From Candidatus Poribacteria bacterium (GTDB lineage: Bacteria; Poribacteria; WGA-4E; WGA-3G), in NCBI GenBank assembly GCA_026706025.1, contig JAPOZO010000024.1, positions 1 to 64,000 on the forward strand: 64,000 bases of DNA, in the 5' to 3' direction. How positions within the stretch are numbered: position 1 is the stretch's first letter; each line of letters starts with the position of its first letter. Below are positions 40,928 through 48,769 of this stretch, piece after piece. The notes beneath the pieces are model-generated. The model saw nothing but the letters and a program-made list of their open reading frames with translations. It was not told the DNA's origin and ran no database searches. Position numbers and translations under genes: made by a program.

Positions 40928-42088
40928 TTATTGTGATGCCTCTGTGTGATAGACTAACTCGCCGCCGACAATTGTTGCTATCAGATTGATTTCATATTGT
41001 GCTGCGTCCCACTCAAAGAGGATTAGGTTTGTTTCTGATTCTACTTGTGCTTTTGCGTTGAGCAGATGCATCGGTTGTAACGTGGCGAGTGATACGGCTT
41101 CTTTAAGCGAAATGCCAGCAAATCGGACACTATTTTCAACACCGCGTGCCAATTCGATAGCGGAGCCAGCGAGGTATTCCGTGCCGACCAAGCGGACACA
41201 CCGATCTGTTGTTAATTCTACAGATCTTTCAGCAAACTGATATGTACCCGGTTCCATGCCAGCCAAGGCCACTGCGTCGCTGACGAGGACGCATCGATCA
41301 AGCGTCTTCGCGCGTATCATTGACTTGGCGACAGAAGGTGGTAGATGATGTCCGTCAACGATGAGACTTGCCCAGAGTTCATCGGCACCGAGTTGCTCCC
41401 AGATATAGTTGGGGTGCCGTCGGATGAGAGCGTGTGCACCGTTACCGAGGTGTGTTGAAAGTTTCGCCCCAGCATCAATTGCGGCTTGGATATCATCCGC
41501 TGAAGCGTTCGTATGTCCCAATGCGACCACAATTCCATTCGCAACCAGTTTTTCGATAAACCGGATCGCCCCGTTTTTCTCAGGTGCGAGGGTTACGATG
41601 GAAATATTATCTTCGGCGATGTCCTGCCACTGCCGAAATTCGTTCCAATCCGGCTCTCTGACATGTTCGAGAGGGTGTGCCCCACGTGGTCCGTCCTCTG
41701 GAGATATGTACGGTCCTTCAAGATGAATTCCAAGCACGGAGTGGGCAACTAAAGCATCCGCTTTGCATGCTTCTACGATGGCACGCAGGGAGTTGCTAAT
41801 TCCTTCAAAAGAGGCAGTCACGACTGTTGGACATAAGAAACCGGTGCCGACACGCCAAAGGGCACGCACCATCGCACAGACATCCTCTGGTGTAACGGTG
41901 GCAGTATTGAGATCGAATCCTGCGAAGCCGTTCACCTGAATGTCTATTGGGGCAGGGGCGATCCATATTTCGCTGTTGGCGGTGGTCGCTTCACGAATTG
42001 ACTGAACACGGTCATCAGCGATGGTGATTTCAACGGGTGTGTTATTGAAAAGTGTATGTCCACTGAGTTTCATAATATTTTGATGCAT
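40928..42088 (-). CDS. nagA: N-acetylglucosamine-6-phosphate deacetylase
   Basis: A 386-residue amidohydrolase that removes acetate from GlcNAc-6-phosphate in amino-sugar catabolism. The N-terminal PAPIDIQVNGFAGFDLN corresponds to the Q-x-N variant of the first metal motif, as in E. coli NagA. Other motifs: GIHLEGPYISPEDGPRGAHP (metal-binding Glu), VVALGHTNAS, STHLGNGAHAL, SLIVDGHHLPP and the catalytic Asp in LVSDAVALAG. Two in-frame starts (42088 and 42073) lack a clear ribosome site. The family's HLFNAM is HLGNGAH here, so a related substrate is possible. First gene of a minus-strand trio. Confidence 0.88.
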   Translation of the reverse strand: MHQNIMKLSGHTLFNNTPVEITIADDRVQSIREATTANSEIWIAPAPIDIQVNGFAGFDLNTATVTPEDVCAMVRALWRVGTGFLCPTVVTASFEGISNSLRAIVEACKADALVAHSVLGIHLEGPYISPEDGPRGAHPLEHVREPDWNEFRQWQDIAEDNISIVTLAPEKNGAIRFIEKLVANGIVVALGHTNASADDIQAAIDAGAKLSTHLGNGAHALIRRHPNYIWEQLGADELWASLIVDGHHLPPSVAKSMIRAKTLDRCVLVSDAVALAGMEPGTYQFAERSVELTTDRCVRLVGTEYLAGSAIELARGVENSVRFAGISLKEAVSLATLQPMHLLNAKAQVESETNLILFEWDAAQYEINLIATIVGGELVYHTEASQ

Positions 42089-42306
42089 CTAAACAGGTGT
42101 TGAAAAAATTGGTAAGGCTTGCGAACTTATCTTCTATGATACCTGAAAAGCGGTTTGTTACCAAGAAAAAAGGCATCTAAGAAAAAAGGGTTGCATTTTT
42201 GGGCGAAATTCGGTTAAAGTATATCAAAGAACATCTGAACCAGTTTAGGGAATCATAGTCACACAAACATCTGTTAAAAAAACAACGACTGGATGTGGAG
42301 GACACA

Positions 42307-43083
42307 ATGGAATATTTAGCGTACGGGAAAACGGGTTTAGAAATCTCACGGCTCTGCTTCGGTGCGGGACGAATTAAGGATACCTGCGATACCGTTGAAG
42401 CCGGTAGCAAATTGATGTTGAAAGCACTTGATGAAGGCGTTACCTTCTGGGATACCGCCGAGGGTTACGGGACGCAACCGCATCTCGGAGAGGCTGTCCG
42501 CCAGATTTTTCGGGACGAAGTCGTCATTCAAACGAAGACCGGTGCGAAAGATTATGAAGGTGCCAAGGCGAGCATTACGCGTTCGCTTCAGGAGCTGCAG
42601 ACGGATTACTTAGATGTTTTATTATTGCATGGCATCTCCACGCCTGAAGATTTGGTGTCCCGTGAGGGGGCATTAGACGCGTTCCGAGAAGCAAAAGCCG
42701 CTGGCAAAATCCGAGTCATCGGCTGTTCTACCCATATTCATACAGGTACAGTGATGGATGCCGTAATTGATCACCCTGAAATTGAGGTTATCCTTGCGAC
42801 AGCGAACAAAGAGGGTCGGATGTTAGAGGGTGGCCCCCTTGACAAGCATCTTGCGTACATCCAACGCGCATACAACATCGGGAAAGGTATCAGTATCATG
42901 AAGGTTGTCGTAGCGGGTGATGTTCCAGAGGCAGATATACCGGAATGGATTGAGTGGGGTTTCAATCTCGAAACGGCGCACGCAATTAATCTCGGTATGA
43001 CAGATTACTCGCATATTACGTTGGATGTTGGACTGGCACGTGCCAGTGCAAGGCGACGTTTGATACAACGCAAGGCTGCATAA
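42307..43083 (+). CDS. Aldo/keto reductase
   Basis: A 258-residue protein; the ATG at 42307 has GGAGG seven bases upstream, better than a GTG at 42295. Family motifs: YGKTGLEISRLCFGAG, GVTFWDTAEGYG (catalytic Asp and Tyr), VVIQTKTGAK (Lys), DYLDVLLLHGI (His) and AAGKIRVIGCSTHIH. It is shorter than the usual 300-330 residues; the C-terminal cofactor-binding part is compressed (WGFNLETAHAINLGMTDYSH). Likely NAD(P)H-dependent reduction of a carbonyl compound or sugar, if cofactor binding is kept. It stands alone, divergent from NagA. Confidence 0.88.
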   Translation: MEYLAYGKTGLEISRLCFGAGRIKDTCDTVEAGSKLMLKALDEGVTFWDTAEGYGTQPHLGEAVRQIFRDEVVIQTKTGAKDYEGAKASITRSLQELQTDYLDVLLLHGISTPEDLVSREGALDAFREAKAAGKIRVIGCSTHIHTGTVMDAVIDHPEIEVILATANKEGRMLEGGPLDKHLAYIQRAYNIGKGISIMKVVVAGDVPEADIPEWIEWGFNLETAHAINLGMTDYSHITLDVGLARASARRRLIQRKAA

Positions 43084-43130
43084 CTTATCTCTTGTGGGAA
43101 AAGTTTGTAACCCTGATGTTTTCATAAAAT

Positions 43131-43643
43131 ATGAAACAATTACGCGGTAAACCGCTCAAAGATTTTCTGAAGCAGACAGAACCGCCAAAAAGAGAACTGG
43201 TTTTTATCCTACAAGACGTGCAGGACCCGGTTAATGTTGGTTCTGCATTTCGGATAGCGGATGCGTGCCGTGTGAAAGAACTTATCCTAACAGGCATCAG
43301 CGCGCAACCGCCGCATCCGCTTGTTCGCAAAGTCGCACGCGGGAAGCATCGACGGGTAAAATGGCGGTATACGGAACAGGCAGCGGACGCGATTGTATCA
43401 CTCAAAGCAGAGGGTTACACGAGTTGTGCTTTGGAGGTTACAGCGCAATCGATTCGCTATGATGCGGTGGACTATCGAAATAAAATCTGCCTTATCGTCG
43501 GACACGAGGACCACGGCGTAACGAAACGAACACTTGCTGTCTGCGATATGATAGTTTTCCTGCCGATGTATGGGGCAGGGGCATCGCTGAACGTTCATGT
43601 CTCCTTAGGTATCGCTGCCTACCACATTTTGCACCATCCTTAG
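43131..43643 (+). CDS. SpoU/TrmH-family tRNA/rRNA 2'-O-methyltransferase
   Basis: A 170-residue SPOUT enzyme consisting of the catalytic trefoil-knot domain only. Motif 1 PVNVGSAFRIADACRVKELIL, motif 2 ICLIVGHEDHGVTKRTL and motif 3 FLPMYGAGASLNVHVSLGIAAYHIL are all in order, with the arginine of motif 1 kept. The usual motif 2 Gly-x-Glu-x-x-Gly is GHEDHG. It probably methylates a ribose in tRNA or rRNA; the target nucleoside is not inferable. No ribosome site is visible before the ATG. A MITE-like element starts 40 bp after it. Confidence 0.9.
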   Translation: MKQLRGKPLKDFLKQTEPPKRELVFILQDVQDPVNVGSAFRIADACRVKELILTGISAQPPHPLVRKVARGKHRRVKWRYTEQAADAIVSLKAEGYTSCALEVTAQSIRYDAVDYRNKICLIVGHEDHGVTKRTLAVCDMIVFLPMYGAGASLNVHVSLGIAAYHILHHP

Positions 43644-43682
43644 ATGCGGGTCTACGCGCAACCGTAGGTCTCAACGGTTTCT

Positions 43683-43926
43683 GTAGGTTGGGTTGAACGG
43701 ATTGAGAAGACAGATGCGGAGGTTCCAAATACCCGCAAATCCAACATGTTGTTAGATATACTCAAGAATGTAGTGAAACCCAACTTCATACCCTCAAAGT
43801 CCCAAGAACTTTAAAACAAAAACGTTGGGTTTCACTTCCTTTCTGTTTGATGTGGCATGTATGGAGAGCACTTCATTTTTCTACGACTTTTCACGGTTTT
43901 GATGGAGTCTATTCAACCCAACCTAC
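43683..43926. mobile_element. MITE-like element of two inverted half-units
   Basis: Perfect 15-bp terminal inverted repeats GTAGGTTGGGTTGAA (43683-43697) and TTCAACCCAACCTAC (43912-43926). Internal inverted repeats AGTGAAACCCAAC (43773-43785) and GTTGGGTTTCACT (43824-43836). The element thus splits into two 103-bp halves in opposite orientation around a 38-bp centre. A single half-unit of the same layout is at 46313-46413. No transposase is encoded and no target duplication is evident. Confidence 0.75.
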
Positions 43927-43959
43927 AATGCTACTCTGAATTCCATAAGGAGATTCTGA

Positions 43960-45033
43960 ATGCCGAAAACGATGCGTGCGATTATGTGTCGCGAACCGTG
44001 GGACTATCGTCTTGAAGAGGTCCCGATGCCGGAGGCGGGGCCCGATGAAGTCGTTATTAAGGTGGATGCCTGCGGCGTTTGCGCGAGCGACATCAAATGT
44101 TATACAGGTGCACCGCTTTTCTGGGGCGATGAACACCGTCTGCCGTATGTGGAGGCACCTGTTATCGCTGGTCATGAATTCATCGGTGAGGTCGTAGAAC
44201 TCGGTCCGGGGGCAGCCGAGAAGTATAAACTCGAAATCGGTGACCGCGCTATCGCTGAGCAGATTGTTCCGTGTTGGGAATGTCGGTATTGTCGAACTGG
44301 GAAGTATTGGCTCTGCCAGATCCATAATATTTACGGGTTTCAACCGGTTGTCAATGGTGGTATGGCAGACTATATGAAGTTTTCGGCGCGTTCGCTCATC
44401 TACAAGGTCCCCTCCGATATTCCAATAGCGAATGCAGCGGTGATTGAACCACTCGCTTGTTCTATTCATGCTGTGCAACGGGGCAACATTGAGTTTGGTG
44501 ATGTTGTCGTGGTTGCAGGTGCGGGAACGCTCGGTCTCGGTATGATTGGTGCGGCGAAGTTGAAAAATCCGGGTGTGCTTATCGCTATTGATTTGATGCC
44601 GAAACGGTTAGAGGTTGCGAAGAAGTTGGGCGCGGATATTGGGATTAACCCGTCGGAAACGGATGCTGTCCAAGAGGTGTTAGATTTGACGGAAGGCTAC
44701 GGATGTGATGTCTATATTGAGGCGACGGGACATCCAAAGGCGGTTGAACAAGGGCTGCACATGATTCGGAAAGCAGGCACGTTTGTCGAATTTAGTGTCA
44801 TGCGAGAACCTGTAACGGTAGATTGGACGATCATTGGCGATACGAAAGAGTTGAATATCCACGGTTCGCATTTAGGACCGTATGCATATCCGCTGGCGAT
44901 TGATTATATCCACCGCGATTTAATTGATGTGAGTCATATTGTGACGCATCAATTGTCGTTGGAGGACTATCTTACAGGATTTGAGATGGTTCAGAAGGGT
45001 TCGGATTCGATTAAGGTACAGTTGGTGCCGTGA
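43960..45033 (+). CDS. Zinc-dependent alcohol/polyol dehydrogenase (threonine/sorbitol dehydrogenase-like MDR)
   Basis: A 357-residue protein with AAGGAG before its ATG. Catalytic zinc ligands Cys41 (DACGVCASD) and His72-Glu73 (IAGHEFIG). A complete structural-zinc lobe with Cys105, Cys108, Cys111 and Cys119 (VPCWECRYCRTGKYWLC). Rossmann fold VVVAGAGTLGLGMIGAAKL followed by VLIAIDLMPKRLEVAK. It resembles L-threonine 3-, L-iditol- or galactitol-type dehydrogenases; the exact substrate is uncertain. The mandelate-racemase-like gene begins 12 bp downstream, suggesting a shared sugar-acid or polyol route (inference). Confidence 0.9.
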   Translation: MPKTMRAIMCREPWDYRLEEVPMPEAGPDEVVIKVDACGVCASDIKCYTGAPLFWGDEHRLPYVEAPVIAGHEFIGEVVELGPGAAEKYKLEIGDRAIAEQIVPCWECRYCRTGKYWLCQIHNIYGFQPVVNGGMADYMKFSARSLIYKVPSDIPIANAAVIEPLACSIHAVQRGNIEFGDVVVVAGAGTLGLGMIGAAKLKNPGVLIAIDLMPKRLEVAKKLGADIGINPSETDAVQEVLDLTEGYGCDVYIEATGHPKAVEQGLHMIRKAGTFVEFSVMREPVTVDWTIIGDTKELNIHGSHLGPYAYPLAIDYIHRDLIDVSHIVTHQLSLEDYLTGFEMVQKGSDSIKVQLVP

Positions 45034-45045
45034 GGATGATGATAG

Positions 45046-46311
45046 ATGAAAATTACGGAGATTGAAGCGATTCCGTTGCGGGTACCTTACGAAGAGCGGA
45101 TTCGGAAAAAATATTACCACTTTGCGATGACCGAATTGGTCACCGTCTACAAATTCTATACCGATACGGGTCTCGTCGGTCTCGGAGAAAATCCGGGACC
45201 GCCGTTTGATCAGGACGTGTTGGATACCTATCTCGGTACAAACCCATTTGACCACGTCATGGGTGAGGGACGTTTTAACCTTGACATGGCGTGTTACGAC
45301 CTAATGGGTAAACACCTCGGCTTGCCTGCATGGAAACTGATGGGACAACAGGTTCGACAATGGGTTGCGATGGGTTGGTGGATGCCCTGTATGTCTCCCG
45401 AAGATACTGCCGACGAGATTCAGGTTGCCGCTGAACGTGGATATCGCGGTCTGAAGTGTAAGGCACGTGCATTTTACGATGTCATTGAGCAATCGAATGC
45501 AATTCAAGAGGTTGCGCCACCGGACTTTCGTGTGGAGTTTGACTTTAATGGTTCGTTGATTAACGTTGAGAAGGCACTGCCTATCTTGCGGGAATTGGAG
45601 AAAATTCCGGTTGTTAAGGGTCTTGAGGAACCGATTTTCGCGTATGATGTAGAGGGCTGGCGGCGATTGCATCGGGAGATTCGTATCCCGTTTTATTTGC
45701 ATGGTGTCGGTGTTATTCGGGAAGGTGCGTCGCGTCAACCCTCTGGTCCTTGGATCGGACTCCGGGCAGGCGATTTTGACGGTGCGCTATGTAGCCACGA
45801 GAGCGTGAAAAGTGCCCTGGCATCGGGTTGGGCTTTCGCTGCCGCGAACACACCGATTCTATTGCAGTATGTCGGCACCGGTATCACAGCAGCATTTGCG
45901 TGTCATCTGGGGGCGGTGATGCCAACTGCCACACTGCCGGGTGTTACTGCCAGCCATGCTTACGAAGACGACTTAATTATTACGCCACACAAAGTCCAGC
46001 GCGGATTTATGCAGGTGCCAGAAGGTCTTGGTTTAGGAGTTGCGTTAGATGAAGATGCTGTGAAACGGTATTCTCAAACGCCTGAACCGCAATGGGAACG
46101 ACATATTTCTGTTGTCACTTTACCGGGTGGTATAAAGCACTACTACCGAAACCTGCAACAGGCGGAACGCCTCATGAAACAAGGCGTAGATGAATCGTAT
46201 GCGCCGAGTGTGCGTCTCGACGAGTGGGAAGATGACGGTAGCGAAGCGTTTGATACGCTATTCAAGCGGTTACAGGAGAATGACTGGCCCGTGTGGAACG
46301 CATCGGTTTAA
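45046..46311 (+). CDS. Mandelate racemase/muconate lactonizing enzyme superfamily (enolase superfamily) protein
   Basis: A 421-residue member of the enolase superfamily, probably a sugar-acid dehydratase. N-terminal capping domain KITEIEAIPLRVPYEERIRKK. In the barrel, Lys137-x-Lys139 (GLKCKARAF) is the base motif, Asp166 (EFDFNGSL) and Glu194 (LEEPIF) are metal ligands. At the third ligand position the sequence reads IPFYLHGVG instead of the common (D/E)-E/N-x, an unusual substitution. The C-terminal tail (QWERHISVVTLPGGIKHYYRN) extends past a typical member. GAGG precedes the ATG. A repeat half-unit begins two bases after the stop. Confidence 0.87.
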   Translation: MKITEIEAIPLRVPYEERIRKKYYHFAMTELVTVYKFYTDTGLVGLGENPGPPFDQDVLDTYLGTNPFDHVMGEGRFNLDMACYDLMGKHLGLPAWKLMGQQVRQWVAMGWWMPCMSPEDTADEIQVAAERGYRGLKCKARAFYDVIEQSNAIQEVAPPDFRVEFDFNGSLINVEKALPILRELEKIPVVKGLEEPIFAYDVEGWRRLHREIRIPFYLHGVGVIREGASRQPSGPWIGLRAGDFDGALCSHESVKSALASGWAFAAANTPILLQYVGTGITAAFACHLGAVMPTATLPGVTASHAYEDDLIITPHKVQRGFMQVPEGLGLGVALDEDAVKRYSQTPEPQWERHISVVTLPGGIKHYYRNLQQAERLMKQGVDESYAPSVRLDEWEDDGSEAFDTLFKRLQENDWPVWNASV

Positions 46312-46312
46312 T

Positions 46313-46413
46313 GTTGGGTTTCACTACGATACCGATGACCTCAAGGGACATGAAAAGTCGAAAATCAATCCTTTTTTGTGCGTTTTTGGTGATTTCCGTT
46401 CAACCCAACCTAC
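46313..46413. mobile_element. Half-unit of the MITE-like family
   Basis: A 101-bp block beginning GTTGGGTTTCACT (46313-46325) and ending TTCAACCCAACCTAC (46399-46413), the same ends and near the same length as each half of 43683-43926, with an unrelated-looking interior. It directly abuts the stop of the enolase-superfamily gene. Confidence 0.7.
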
Positions 46414-46453
46414 GTATTATTTATTTTCTTTGTGAGACAAGGAGAAAAGCAGG

Positions 46454-47263
46454 ATGATGACCCCTGAACAACGGTATCTATTTGATGTTACTGGATACCT
46501 CCACCTGAAGAATGTCCTGAGTGCGGAAGAACTGAAAGCGGCACAAGCAGCAGCAAATGAATACATCAATACGCCCACCGAAGAGCTCCCACCCGGATTT
46601 GACTCCAGCGAAAAAAACCTCCCCAACGGTTTTGCGTTTGCGAAACCTTTAGAAGCACTCACAATGCACCGATCAACGTGGCCTATCATCAAAGAGCTAA
46701 CGCGGGATAAACCGCAACTCTTTCGCGGCACGATGATTGCGGATCGGGCGGGTGTGTCGGAGTCGGCAGAAGGACTGCGCTTACATTGCGCACGCGAAGA
46801 TTTTGGATGGCACTGCAATCGTTATGAAGTCCGGGAGGGTCGCATCTTTTGCGATGATTTTGTCGTTTTTCCATACCTGTACGATGTGCATCCCGGAGAT
46901 GGTGGGTTGCTTGTCGTTCCGGGTACACACAAGACGCTTTTCGATCGACCGGAACACCTCTTCAACAACGGGAAGATCGAAGATGCCGATGACATTCCAC
47001 CGGGGGTCCTTAATATCACACCCAAAGCAGGGGATATAGTGATTATCTCTGAACTCCTGACGCACGGCGCGCTGCCTTGGAAACCGAAGGATCGGTATCG
47101 TTGTATCCTAACCTTACGCTACAGACCGCAACACCGTGGTGAGAGTCGCGTGTCTGAGGAAGTGAGGGGACGGCTCTCGCCGGAGACGCTGGAACTCATC
47201 TCCCGTGCAGACCACTATCACACGAAAGAGATTGTCAAACAGGATGTTGTTACATTGACCTAA
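46454..47263 (+). CDS. Phytanoyl-CoA dioxygenase-like protein B, with altered metal motif
   Basis: A 269-residue PhyH-fold protein with AAGGAG upstream. Family features: YLFDVTGYLHLKNVLSAEELKAAQ, GGLLVVPGTHKTLF, KAGDIVIISELLTHGALPW (distal His204) and a following Arg. At the place of the iron-binding His-x-Asp, the sequence is GWHCNRYE (His120-Cys-Asn122), so the acidic ligand is missing. It may bind iron differently or be inactive; this needs a family alignment. The preceding gene is the enolase-superfamily enzyme, and the next gene, another PhyH, is convergent. Confidence 0.85.
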   Translation: MMTPEQRYLFDVTGYLHLKNVLSAEELKAAQAAANEYINTPTEELPPGFDSSEKNLPNGFAFAKPLEALTMHRSTWPIIKELTRDKPQLFRGTMIADRAGVSESAEGLRLHCAREDFGWHCNRYEVREGRIFCDDFVVFPYLYDVHPGDGGLLVVPGTHKTLFDRPEHLFNNGKIEDADDIPPGVLNITPKAGDIVIISELLTHGALPWKPKDRYRCILTLRYRPQHRGESRVSEEVRGRLSPETLELISRADHYHTKEIVKQDVVTLT

Positions 47264-47291
47264 TCAAGGTTACAAACCCCTCCTACAAACT

Positions 47292-48167
47292 TTAATGAAC
47301 GGGTCTCACTGCTGGCGCGCCGTGCTGTTCACACCATTCAGCAAGGGGACTTTCACTGCCGCTGGGAATGAATTCTTTCGTTTTCGTGTAGGGTTCACCG
47401 ACCAAATACTGCTCAAGTGGCGTGAGTTTATCTAACAACGTCTGTTCTTGTGTCCGATAGTCCATCGGCATCAACCACCGGTATCCGTAGCCGAACATTA
47501 TACCTTTACGGATCTGGTCGGTTAAGTTCGCAGCTCCCGCATGAAAGGTGCGGTTTTCAAACAGCAAGCAATCTCCGGGTTGTAAACTCGCTTCAAGTGC
47601 GCCTTCAGGATCCGCCTGTCCTTTTGGAATGGGAACCCGTTCGAGGAGGTGGTTGCTACCGGGTGCGACAAGCGTCACACCGGAATTGGGTTCACTCAGA
47701 TCGGTGAAATAGTAGGCACACTTTAGCAAGATGCGTGGCACCTTGTTACCGTGTGTTGTCGTTGCCATGGCGTAGTCGCGATGCCAACCGGGGCTGCGAG
47801 TGGTCTCGGGTGTGCCTTGGGGGTCCGGGTGTTTGTATATCAGGTGTGAAGTCATGAGTTGCAAGTGCGCACCGAGCAGCTGAACAACAACGGGGAGGAT
47901 GGTCTTCTGTGTAAGCAGCGGGATGAAAGCATCGACAATAGAGATACTATTTCGGAAGCTGTCGTATAATCCGTTGAAATTTTGTTGACGGTTCTCGCGC
48001 CGATCGCTCGCGATGAGCCGGTCGCTTGCCTCAATGAGTTCGTCGATGGTATCGGAGTCCAGCACATCCCGGACGATGAGATAGCCGTTGTCGTCAAAGT
48101 GGCGGATGTCTTCGTCTGAGAGTGGATGCCAGTTGAGGTCAATTGGTGATTCGTTTGTGTGTGCCAT
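47292..48167 (-). CDS. Phytanoyl-CoA dioxygenase-like Fe(II)/2-oxoglutarate oxygenase C
   Basis: A 291-residue PhyH enzyme with an intact metal site: His129-x-Asp131 (PGWHRDYAMA) and His209 (ENRTFHAGAANLTDQIRK). The N-terminus LSDEDIRHFDDNGYLIVRDVL is the usual opening; GVTLVAPGSNHLLERVPIP and QPGDCLLFENRTFH are typical strands. It lies 27 bp downstream of the putative nuclease-like gene on the minus strand, so it may be cotranscribed with that cassette, although functionally it belongs with the metabolic genes. Substrate unknown. Confidence 0.9.
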   Translation of the reverse strand: MAHTNESPIDLNWHPLSDEDIRHFDDNGYLIVRDVLDSDTIDELIEASDRLIASDRRENRQQNFNGLYDSFRNSISIVDAFIPLLTQKTILPVVVQLLGAHLQLMTSHLIYKHPDPQGTPETTRSPGWHRDYAMATTTHGNKVPRILLKCAYYFTDLSEPNSGVTLVAPGSNHLLERVPIPKGQADPEGALEASLQPGDCLLFENRTFHAGAANLTDQIRKGIMFGYGYRWLMPMDYRTQEQTLLDKLTPLEQYLVGEPYTKTKEFIPSGSESPLAEWCEQHGAPAVRPVH

Positions 48168-48194
48168 TGTTTTTTCTTCTGTCCTTTATATATA

Positions 48195-48764
48195 TCAGGA
48201 TGCCAGATCAATCAACTTACGAAAATAGATTGTAGGACTTCGTGAAATTTTCAGAAAAAGGTCAGGACGATTATGCAATTCACCCTGAGAGTGAAAGGGT
48301 TGTGTTCTTCGCCTGCTCCTGTTAAAGTTAAGGTCTGTGATACTTACAAACCGATATTGATAGTCATCAAGAAATTCTTCCAATTCCCAAAACGACTTTC
48401 CTATACATCTGCAGTAACTGACAAAACAGTATGCCCCTTTTAATTGTTGGACAACGTGTGATGCCAGCTTAGAGTCCATCTCTTGTGTTTCAATACAGAT
48501 AATCCATTTTCTTCCGCGTTCGTCGTTGGATACAATCACGAAGTCAGCTCGCTTGCGTTCACCTTTTGACCCATTAAAAACAGTAAGAGGGTTTTCAAAA
48601 TCTTCCGCTCTGATAATAATAGAGTTAGGAGGTAATCCCTTTATTTTAGCAGTAGCACCAGATTGAATATCCATTAATTCAACGGAAGGTCTACCCTGTT
48701 CTGGTTGTAACATAACTTGGAGGTTGGGATTGAGCATCTCTTGCAATATCTGTATATCATTCAC
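48195..48764 (-). CDS. Small PD-(D/E)XK-like protein partnered with ABC-type ATPase
   Basis: A 189-residue protein. The central region has a nuclease-like pattern: Asp74 (RADFVIVSN), Glu92-x-Gln94 (WIICIETQE) and Gln107 in VVQQLKGAYCFVSYC, which fit motifs II, III and IV of PD-(D/E)XK folds with Gln in place of the usual Lys. The last 50 residues are basic and serine-rich. Its start follows the ATPase stop by five bases, with GGAGAAGAG inside the ATPase end, so the two are coupled. It may be a nuclease effector, or a catalytically altered one; the fold assignment is tentative. Confidence 0.6.
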   Translation of the reverse strand: MNDIQILQEMLNPNLQVMLQPEQGRPSVELMDIQSGATAKIKGLPPNSIIIRAEDFENPLTVFNGSKGERKRADFVIVSNDERGRKWIICIETQEMDSKLASHVVQQLKGAYCFVSYCRCIGKSFWELEEFLDDYQYRFVSITDLNFNRSRRRTQPFHSQGELHNRPDLFLKISRSPTIYFRKLIDLAS

Positions 48765-48769
48765 GAAAC

